From the NCBI GenBank assembly GCA_019693395.1, contig JAAMXP010005677.1, positions 1 through 16,236 of the forward strand: DNA of 16,236 bases, written 5' to 3'. Position numbers and translations under genes: made by a program. This document shows, in pieces, positions 8,939 to 16,236 of the stretch; positions within the stretch are counted from its first letter, which is position 1; the number at the start of each line of letters is the position of its first letter. This DNA comes from Ettlia oleoabundans. Lineage: Eukaryota; Chlorophyta; Chlorophyceae; Chlamydomonadales. The notes beneath the pieces were generated by a model, which searched no databases, was not told the origin of the DNA, and saw only the letters and a program-made list of their open reading frames with translations.

Positions 8939-11900
8939 CTATGAATATGGATCGCTGCGTTGCTGCTGCTGCTCATGCCGCAAATGGCCTGGCTGCTGCA
9001 CCCGCTGGTACATCAGGATGTAACCATGGTCTGCATGGGGGGAGACACCAGCCAGGGAAGCAGGCAGTGAGGCACCCAGGGATCTGGAAGCCAGCAGTTG
9101 AAAGTAACCAAAAACAACAAAGAGCTGTTTGTGGGCGCTGTGATCTGAAGCTATCGGAGGCAATATAACCAACTGCTGCCAAGCGGCCATTATGCAGCAA
9201 TGCAACACTTCCACCTTACCGGCATGCGGTCCTGGCTGGTCCTCCCGCATAGGCTGCCAGTCCTGGGTATGACCAAACACGCTCTGCACCTGCACATGGC
9301 AGAACATGGCACAGCACAGCGCAGCGCTGGATAAATGAAATTGCCGGATACAAATACGCCAGCATCCGCTCTGCACCTGCTGCTGCAAAGCGAACTTGAT
9401 CAACAGCTCCCACAAAATTACCCACAAAAAATAACGAACACCGCATCTTTTGCGGCTGCAATGCGGTAACCGCGCAACGCCCCTAGCGCCAGCTGTACTG
9501 CTTCCTGTGCCGTCCCTTGTAAAGCCACCATGTACCTGCGCTTCTGTGATGGCATTGACCTGCTCGTCATCAAAGCACACCCACTGTCCGCTGGGGGTGC
9601 GCACAAGAGCCACGTAATGGCCTGTGACAGCAGCAACAGAATATTAGGGGCAAGGTCGGTGAAGGCAAAACAGCCAGCCAGGCATAGCGCGTAGCAAGGC
9701 AGGCAGCTCTCAAACAAGACATACGAAGGGCGCAACAGCGTTATACTGGCGCTTTAGCAAGCTAGACAGGAAGATAAAAGACAGTGAAGGCTGTAGGCTG
9801 CGAGGTACGCCACACATGCACCGGCCAACAGCCGCTACACTGGCTCGCTCTGCTCAATACCCAAGCACCACAGGCCTTGAAACCCACCATGGTTTGGATG
9901 CGCCCCCATGTGAACCACCACAGCAAACAGCTCGTACGATGAATCTGCAGCCGGGCGACCAGCCGGCACAGGGTGGCATAGCACAGCATGGCTCCAAGGT
10001 TGAAAAATAGCTTCCACCGCTGCAACTACATCCAGAATGCAGGACGCTGTGGGCAATCACCCAACCCACAACATCCTCAAGGTCATGCAGCCGCTCGACA
10101 AACGCCGCTTACGCACCTGCATCTGGGCAGTCATCTACTGTGTTGACCATCTTCAGCTCCCAAGGAAAGGTTACGCGATGCATAAGCTTTTTAAGCCTGC
10201 AGAAAGTGGGGTGATGGTGTACTGCAGATGAGTCATGCGAGGAAATGAACAGTGTGTGTAGCAACAGCTTGGCGTGGCGTGCAGCGCCAACGAATGTAAG
10301 CTACGTGGGGGCGGCAAGAGGGCTTGGAACTCCTGATGGATGACAGGTACAGAGCCAGCAGCACAGCAACAAGTAGAAGGGAACACCAGGCGCAAGTCAA
10401 GCTTGAAAAGCAAGCGTGCAGTGGCTGATGGCCTGCTGTGATGTCCATAGATTGTCAAAATTCCAGGTGTGTCGTTGGATAGCCAACAGCAATGGTAGCG
10501 CTTCCGCATTGCACTGCTGGCGACTTCCAGCCCTGGAGCGTAGTTGAAGACTTGTGCAGCGCACAACTACGCTACAGGACTGCAAAACGCCACAAAGTGC
10601 AATGCGCAAGCCAGCACGCAACGGCAATCTGCCCAGCCGAGATGCATTGCCAATCCCTGGCTGTTTGCAACACTTCCCAGCAGACGGGGCAGGGCTGCCT
10701 GGCCTGCTGGGTGCTCAACCAATGTAACCAGGCAGGCAGGCAGGCAGGCAGGCACACAGGCAACCAGTGTCCAAGCCAGCATGCAGGCTCACACCTGCCC
10801 ATGCTCTCTATGTACTTGAAGCGTTTGAGGTGCAGGCAAAGTATGGGGGGCAGCTGCGCCAGTCGCATGCGCTTCTGCACCACAAACACGATATCTGGCA
10901 GGGTTAGATCAGCAGACGACGGTGGATGGAAGTCGTGCAAGATGTGTCCGTTTGCCAGGCCAAACATACTAACCAGCATACCCTCTATCCCAACAGCGAT
11001 TTAATGACCAGATCATTAAGCCAGTCAGCCCAGCCTAGCACTTCCTGCACACTCTCACGCAGCATAGCCCACCTGCGCCTCCTGCAAGCATCCGCATTTG
11101 TCGCAGAAGAACTTGTCCTCAGCGCCCAAAGTCTCAGTGGAGCTGCGGGAGGGGGTGCAAGGCAAAGTACAGCAAACCCAAGCAACTGAGCTGTAGGCAG
11201 GAAAAGCAAAAAACAAGGGTTAGGTATGCAACGTTGAGGCAATGCAACAGTGTAACAGCCAGTTAATGAACATAAGATGCATCCATACCAGCCGATGATC
11301 TTCTGACAGTTCGGCAGTGTGTGCCACTGCTGTTGCCAGATGCAGAGCTGCCCTGAGGCCTGCCTGCCTGCCTGCCCGCCTGCCTGCCACTAAGCACTAT
11401 TTATAATCCACTCCTGTTCCATTCGGCTGCCCCACCTGAAGTTGCGCAGGCAGGCCGTGAGCGAGCTGTTCTGCTCAATCTCCAGCGAGAGATCGTAAAA
11501 GTCCTCCTCGCGGCTGCTCACTGCATTGGCAGCAGGGCAGGGCAGGGCAGGCCAGGGCAGGGCAGGGCAGCGCAGGGCAGCGCGGGTATTTGGGTGAGGT
11601 TTCCAGTGGCTCGGGGATCGATGTGTTCAGCTAACTTGGAAATGAAAGGAAAGTGTGTCACGCAATCATGCAGTGGAGAGCCAGGGCACAGCGAAAAGCG
11701 GGGCTGACAGCATGGCCTCGGATGCAGACAAGGCAGGAAGCTGGGGTAGCAAGCTCAAGTGAGTGCAACAGCCCCACCTGTCTCGCATTGCAAGCAGCGT
11801 GTCTCATTGACTAGCTTGCCCTGCAGGCAGAGGAAAGTTAGCACAACTGTAACTTGCAGGGCAACCTCGATACACATGCAAGGACGCCTCACCAAGCTTG

Positions 11901-13567
11901 TGACCCCATCGGGCAGGTGCCCCCACTCACAGCCACTGACCCACGTAGTACAGTCAGCCACCCACGACTGTATCAGGCCCACTGCCAACTTGCACTCAGC
12001 CTTAACACCCACGCACCTGGAACAAATCGTGAACCCACGTGCGAACGGGACGGTTGCGCGCTGCCGCTGCCTTAGCCGCCGCTTGGCTGAGCAGCTGCAA
12101 GGAGGGTGAGCGGGCATGCGCAGCAGCTGCCGCAGCTTTGGTTGGACTGCGTGCCTTGGAAGGGGACGTGCTGCGGCTGCTGGCGCGGCTGGAACTGCGG
12201 GACGCATCCCGCGAAGCACGCCGCGCCATAGCCACTGCTGCACGCCCCTCCTTCTCCTGTAGATGGTCCACAGGATAGTGCATGGCGAGAAAAGCGAGGT
12301 TGGCTTGCCTTCAGGTACACGCATGGTGGGGCTGGGAAAAAAGTTGTAAAAATAGAAGAACACCAAAAGCAAGCCATGACAGAACCTTTCCTCCAATCAA
12401 CCTTGGTGACCAGGGCTTGTCTCCGATCCTGATATTCCCATTCAACTGCTTGCCCCTCGCTCACCAGCACTTCACTGATTTCGTTGAGCAGCCAGTTCAG
12501 GAATTCATGGGCGTCCTGCGGCACGAGATGTGTTGAACAAGCATTGCATTCAGTGAGATAAAATTAAACACTGCTGTTCAGATTCCTACAACATTCTCGG
12601 CGGCTCAATAACCCCCACCTTTACCTTTACAGAAGGGGGACTGAAGGGGAAAACAACTGCCCATCCACCCACCTGGTGCATGTAGGAGCTGAACAGCGCG
12701 TTCTCCGCCTTCACCCGCCCCACAAAGCGCCGGGGTGACACAAACCCGCACTTCTTTTTCTGGGCGTTCACCTGTTGGGAGCAGAGCAAAGGCGTGCACA
12801 TAGGCACATTGCAGGGGTGATGCAGCAGGGGGGGGAGCGTGGCTGAGCACTGGAAAGTGCCCTTGGCATTGAAGAGGGCAGGGAACCAACCATACAGCAA
12901 ACCGCACGAAATGCACTTTCGTGATGCGGCAGACCAGTGGCAGCAGCAGGTCATGACCCTGGCAGGAGCGTCAAGGCAGGTACAGGATCCACACGTCGTT
13001 ACCGCGAACAGCACTGCAATGATTGTTAAAGAGATCTTGCTTGCCTGCATGAAGAGCTCCGCTAGGCACGTCAGCATGTTCTCTGGTGGCGGCTGCTTGC
13101 TGGCAACACCTGTTGCCTGGAGATGCACGCCGTACTGCACCACTTGCTCCCTGCAGCACCCTTGCACCGGCAGTGCCACATAAGTGAAAGTTATGGCAGG
13201 GGTGGTCCCTGAGGGGCGGAAGGGAGGGGGGCGGGGGCCCGGCGCATGCGTGCGCGATAAGGTAACCGCAGAAAATGGTTCGCAAAAAAAACACTGATCT
13301 TGCAAAGCATCGGGTGCGAGACTACAAGAACAGGGAGTCTACCTTATTTCCACCCTCCTACTCTTGTAAAAAGGCTTGGTTCGCGTTCATGCCACCCTTC
13401 ACCACCCCAGTGCTTAGCCAACCGCACCTGAAGGGCTTGCAGAAGTAGAGGGTCTGCAGCACGCTGTTGCAGTAGCAGGTGTTACCAAAGTTCTCCAATC
13501 CGAAATAGTTTTCATCGTCTGGCAGTTCCTGTACCACCTTGTCCGGCTTGCTGCCGCTGGCACCCAT
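8939..13567 (-). CDS. UBP3: Ubiquitin carboxyl-terminal hydrolase, UBP3/UBP4 (USP12/USP46) type
   Basis: Fourteen exons: 13567-13428, 13150-13045, 12771-12673, 12515-12465, 12256-12017, 11820-11778, 11520-11436, 11142-11073, 10874-10795, 10196-10117, 9944-9888, 9621-9536, 9289-9220, 9030-8939. They sum to 1299 bases (432 residues), every junction keeps phase and the model ends at TAG. It is a cysteine protease that removes ubiquitin. The Cys box is [16 protein letters not shown] (Cys31). [13 protein letters not shown] is at about 115-127. Zinc pairs are C221/C224 (CLQC) and C268/C271 (CDKC). The His box is NHGHYVALV (His352), followed by WVCFDDE (Asp368/369). The C-terminal [10 protein letters not shown] is typical. 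Length and motif order match Arabidopsis UBP3/UBP4 closely. The MGASGSK start fits N-myristoylation at Gly2. Residues about 133-205 hold a Ser/Arg/Ala-rich insert where plant relatives have a variable linker. Introns 2, 12 and 13 are stop-free and divisible by three; intron 2 has a GC donor. UBP3 versus UBP4 cannot be told apart here. Confidence 0.96.
9031..9219 (-). other. UBP intron 13, stop-free and divisible by three
   Basis: The donor is GTAAGG and the acceptor CCATGCAG, joining QPGPHAG... to [10 protein letters not shown]. It is 189 bases and in frame with both exons, so exons 12 to 14 sit in one uninterrupted frame of 225 codons including two introns. Confidence 0.8.
9290..9535 (-). 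other. UBP intron 12, stop-free and divisible by three
   Basis: The donor is GTACATGG after the NAITEAQ exon, and the acceptor TGTGCAG lies before [11 protein letters not shown]. It is 246 bases with no in-frame stop, so a retained copy would add 82 residues between the FDDE motif and the C-terminal strand. The family match across the junction supports removal. Confidence 0.8.
10197..10794 (-). other. Long UBP intron 9
   Basis: At 598 bases this is the largest intron of the UBP gene. It joins YIESMGR to [14 protein letters not shown] as expected for the family. A frame of about 130 codons inside it has no relation to the protease. A GGCA tetranucleotide run lies at about 10733-10757. Confidence 0.8.
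10733..10757. repeat. GGCA tetranucleotide repeat in UBP intron 9
   Basis: About six GGCA units lie roughly 40 bases inside the intron from the exon 9 donor. Confidence 0.75.
11354..11392. repeat. CCTG tetranucleotide repeat in UBP intron 7
   Basis: A run of CCTGCCTG units with one CCCG change lies in the intron between exons 7 and 8. Confidence 0.7.
11527..11583. repeat. GCAGG/GGGCA simple repeat beside a UBP acceptor
   Basis: About ten GGCAG units, some imperfect, lie on the plus strand. On the minus strand they read CCCTGCC and form the pyrimidine-rich part just upstream of the exon 7 acceptor at 11521. Confidence 0.75.
12772..13044 (-). other. GC-AG intron 2 of UBP, stop-free and divisible by three
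   Basis: The donor reads CAG then GCAAGC (minus strand) and the acceptor CCCAACAG. The bounding exons end in CLAELFMQ and begin [10 protein letters not shown], which join as in plant UBP3/UBP4. The intron is 273 bases, both sides are in one open frame, and no stop interrupts it. Retention would add 91 residues. Confidence 0.85.
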
Positions 13568-14097
13568 CCCGCTGCTGCGGCTACTGCCGCCAGTTGCCGC
13601 TGAGGCTGATTATCGCCCTGCTCAGCTGGCGCAACCGTGCTTGACCCGCAGGCTGCTGTTGGACTGATTACGGCTCGGGAGAACTCTGCACTGCGCAGGA
13701 AGGCTGGGTGCCGATCGCTATGGTCGAAACCCGAAGGAGGCTCAGCCTGTGGGTTTCTGATGGCCTGACTTATGTTTGTTAAGGATCGCCGAAAACTCTC
13801 AAGCCCTCCCGTAAAAGGAACTGACCGGCGACCAAGCAGCACCTTGTGCGGGGCCGTGTGGGGAATGCTTGGTGATGTTCAAGTGACGTACAACTGATAA
13901 GGGAAGTTGCCCTGGGAAAGGGTTCTTTGGCTGACGAATGACAGCGTGGAAGCGATTGGCCGAGTACTCGCACTCACAGCACAAAGGCCGTGGCTGTGAC
14001 AGTGAAAAGCATATCGTGTTTCCTCCCAAGCACGACATTACATATTTCCTGTGCACGCATTTATCGTCCCACTTGTTAGCGCATTGCAGCATCTGAT
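13568..14097. promoter_or_regulatory. Divergent intergenic region between UBP and GRXS16
   Basis: The start codons of the two genes lie 530 bases apart in head-to-head orientation, so this stretch must carry both promoters and both 5' leaders. I saw no TATA box in a convincing place and no coding exon. Only short frames without family motifs cross it. Shared regulation is an inference from the layout. Confidence 0.55.
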
Positions 14098-16236
14098 ATG
14101 AACATGCTGACTGTTGCAGCCGCCAGGTGCACCGGATGCGTTTTGGTGGCGCGCGTGGCAGCGCCGCGCCAGCAGCCGGCTTCAGCCGCCGCTGGCGCTG
14201 GCGCTGCTGCCGCCCGCAGCCACCAACGGGCTTGCCGTGCTGCACCCCGCCGTACTGTGAACGTCAAGGCAGAAGCCGGCAGCGGCGGCGCTGCAGCAGC
14301 ATCGCAGCTCCAGCCCTTTTCAAAGACCGTGCCGCAGCGAGTGCTGGGCGAGGACGGCAAGCTGGCTCAGGTGGGTAAGCTGCTAGTAATCCGGTGTTGG
14401 GCTCCTGTTGCCTCCTTCTGCCTGTGCAGCCATGGCGGGTTTTTTTTGCTGAGCTCCATCAGGCCTTTCTTGAGACAGTCCAGTTGCAGCCAAGCACTGA
14501 AGGCATCGCAGAACAGCAGTAATCTAGCCGCTTCTGCCCCATGTGCTATAGCCGCGGTTGCATTCCTCAGTCTCCCTCGTTTGACATTTACTCACCACCA
14601 TCTACTCCGTGACACCTGCCCTTCCCTGTTGTTTGCCTGGCGCAGCTGCCCACCAGCGCGGGTGTGTACGCTGTGTATGATTCCAAGGGCACACTGCAGT
14701 ACCTGGGCATCTCTCGAAAGGTTGGTGAATGGGGGCAGCTTAGTGGCGTGCGGGGTGCATATCAGCGTGGGCACCATGCTTGCAGGTTGGCAGGTGACTG
14801 GCCCTTACAAGTGGTTGTGTGTCACCAGGCAGGGATACAGCATCGCCCCACCCAGCTGAGGCTTGTTTGCAACGCTGGCCATTTGCTTTGCTCGACTGTC
14901 CTGGCGCAAGCTCTAGCGCCCATCGGTCACCTCCATTCCATGTAGAGCTGGTCCAGTTGGTCAAATGTGGAGCATGCATGCTGCTAACCCAGAAAAGTGA
15001 ATGTCTTTGCTGCCGCCGCCGCCGCAGATTGCTGTAAGCCTGGCCACCCATGCTGAGGCGCTGCCAGAGCTGGTGCACTCTGTAAAGGTGAGGGGCGAGG
15101 TCTGGGCCTGTATTCGCGCTGCCAGATTGCTGGCATACCCCAGTCATCAGCACCATTTGTCAGTGGATGCTCATTACGCTGTACATTGCACAGCTCTTCA
15201 CGTGTGCATGCACTTTGAGAGAGTTGCTCTTGCCGTCGTCGCCAGTCGCGTCATTGCGTAGGTGCCATTATACTGCTGATGGTGTCGGATGCTGGTTGGT
15301 CTGACGAGTGTTCACTCTAAAACCATGAAACAGGTGTTGGAGCTGGCAGACGGCAGCAAGGAGGCGCTGCAGGAGGCGTGGAAGGCGTGGATGCAGGAAG
15401 CAGGTGGGTGGGTGACTGGTTGGGCCGGTGGGCTGGATGGCAGTTTCTCAGCTGTTGGGTTCTGAGCCTCCTTGGAGAGATTGACTGAGGATGGGTGGGT
15501 GTTTGCAACCGTTACAAGTTCTGGTACGTCCGTGTTTATCACAGCTGAGAGTCACTCGTTTGCCCTATTTTCTCTATGCTTATAACTGGCAACTGAGAAT
15601 AGCGCTCCCCAAGCAGTTGTACCAGCCAAGCGTACTTGCTGCGGGAAAGTGCCATGCAGCAGCCATTATAACATAGTGGTGCCCTCACCCACACTGAACT
15701 CTTGCGCTGCAGTGGCAGAGACAGGCGCCATTCCTCCCGGCAACGCCCCAGGCCAGACCCTCTGGCAGCAGCGCAGGTGGGTGCAGAAAGCTGGCCATGG
15801 GCTGCATTACAATGTAGCGATGGCAGGACAAGGTTGTTTTTGTCCGTACAAGTTGTAAGGGTCTGACGTCTGTGCTTGCCGCCGGCTTGTCTGCCAGCAC
15901 TTCCCTCTTTATCTCTAGCTCAGTCATGTGCCCCCTTCAATGTTGCCGCCTTCTGTCCTAGTTGCTCTCTTTGTGCGTCCATTGTTCTGCTGCCGATTTC
16001 TCACTTTCCAATGTGTAGAAAGCCCCACTCGATTCAAACCCCCACCTAGCCCACCGCACCCTTTGTGCAGGCCTCGTGCCGCCAAGCCCGAGATCCGTCT
16101 GACCCCAGGCAAGGGTCTGTCTGACCTGACCTGCACCGTGGACGAACTAATTGACCAGGTGGTGAAGGGGTGCAAGGTGAGCCGCTGGGCGAGTCAGTGC
16201 TGGCGTGGGGGGGTGAGGGTGTGGCTGGGATGGTGG
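14098..16236 (+). CDS. GRXS16: Chloroplast monothiol glutaredoxin S16-type protein (GIY-YIG + CGFS), 3' partial
   Basis: Exons seen: 14098-14370, 14646-14720, 15028-15087, 15334-15403, 15713-15776, 16071-16176. Phases agree (216 residues so far) and a GTGAGC donor at 16177 leads off the window. Residues 1 to about 60 are rich in Ala, Arg and Ser with almost no acid, as expected of a chloroplast transit peptide; Met1 or Met3 could be the start. The GIY-YIG domain begins LPTSAGVYAVYD (92-103) with YLGISRK at 110-116, then EALQEAWKAWMQEA and IPPGNAPGQTLW. Residues 186-196 (KPEIRLTPGKG) and TVDELIDQVVK lead into the glutaredoxin domain, whose CGFS motif should lie downstream. This order is that of Arabidopsis GRXS16 (CXIP2), an iron-sulfur carrier with a GIY-YIG endonuclease-like domain. 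The regulatory cysteine of the plant PELC segment appears as Val132, while Cys202 and Cys215 are present. Codon phase and family match make the call firm. Confidence 0.95.

Noticed and set aside
10171..10566. Minus-strand frame of 131 codons
   Set aside because: It lies inside UBP intron 9; the exons on both sides join in phase and match the family without it.
11755..12396. Minus-strand frame of 213 codons
   Set aside because: It overlaps UBP exon 5 in the wrong frame and crosses introns; it contains the exon 6 sequence only at its end.
13229..13257. G-rich and alternating GCGCATGCGTGCGCG segment as a regulatory structure
   Set aside because: It lies in UBP intron 1; it could form unusual DNA structure, but nothing links it to a function.
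14371..14859. Continuation of the GRXS16 first exon frame
   Set aside because: It is read-through of intron 1; the GIY-YIG exon at 14646 is in another frame and joins at a clear donor and acceptor.

Overview
The window looks like nuclear DNA of a green alga, most likely a core chlorophyte (Chlorophyceae, Scenedesmaceae- or volvocine-like). The reasons are: genes split into many short exons (about 45-380 bases) by introns of about 90-600 bases; donors mostly GTGAGC/GTGCG type and acceptors mostly TGCAG; chlorophyte-style TGTAA signals after stop codons; abundant CAG/GCAGG-type low-complexity DNA in introns; and proteins whose closest recognisable relatives are plant proteins. The genus is an inference from style. 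All exon models were built by hand from frame, splice sites and family motifs; there is no transcript support.

Four protein genes are supported. Reading leftward on the minus strand: (1) a ubiquitin-specific protease of the plant UBP3/UBP4 (animal USP12/USP46) type, 14 exons, 13567 to 8939, 432 residues, complete; (2) a stand-alone type II thioesterase (alpha/beta hydrolase) with an unrecognised N-terminal region of about 140 residues, 9 exons, 8276 to 5789, 392 residues, complete; (3) a WD40-like protein with a strongly acidic N-terminus, at least 11 exons, starting near 5452 and running off the left edge. On the plus strand, (4) a chloroplast GRXS16-type protein (GIY-YIG domain, then a CGFS glutaredoxin domain) starts at 14098 and is cut by the right edge just before the glutaredoxin domain.

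UBP and GRXS16 are head to head, about 530 bases apart. UBP, thioesterase and WD40 genes follow one another in the same direction with gaps of about 660 and 340 bases. Nothing suggests that the four act in one pathway; they look like ordinary nuclear neighbours. No RNA genes, transposons or CRISPR arrays were recognised.

The most notable features are in the splicing. Three UBP introns (2, 12 and 13) are stop-free multiples of three, so their retention would leave the protein in frame. Two introns, one in UBP and one in the thioesterase gene, start with GC instead of GT. An intron-exon boundary in the WD40 gene has been triplicated in tandem. The thioesterase is the least expected gene: the family normally serves polyketide, peptide or fatty-acid synthases, and none is visible here.
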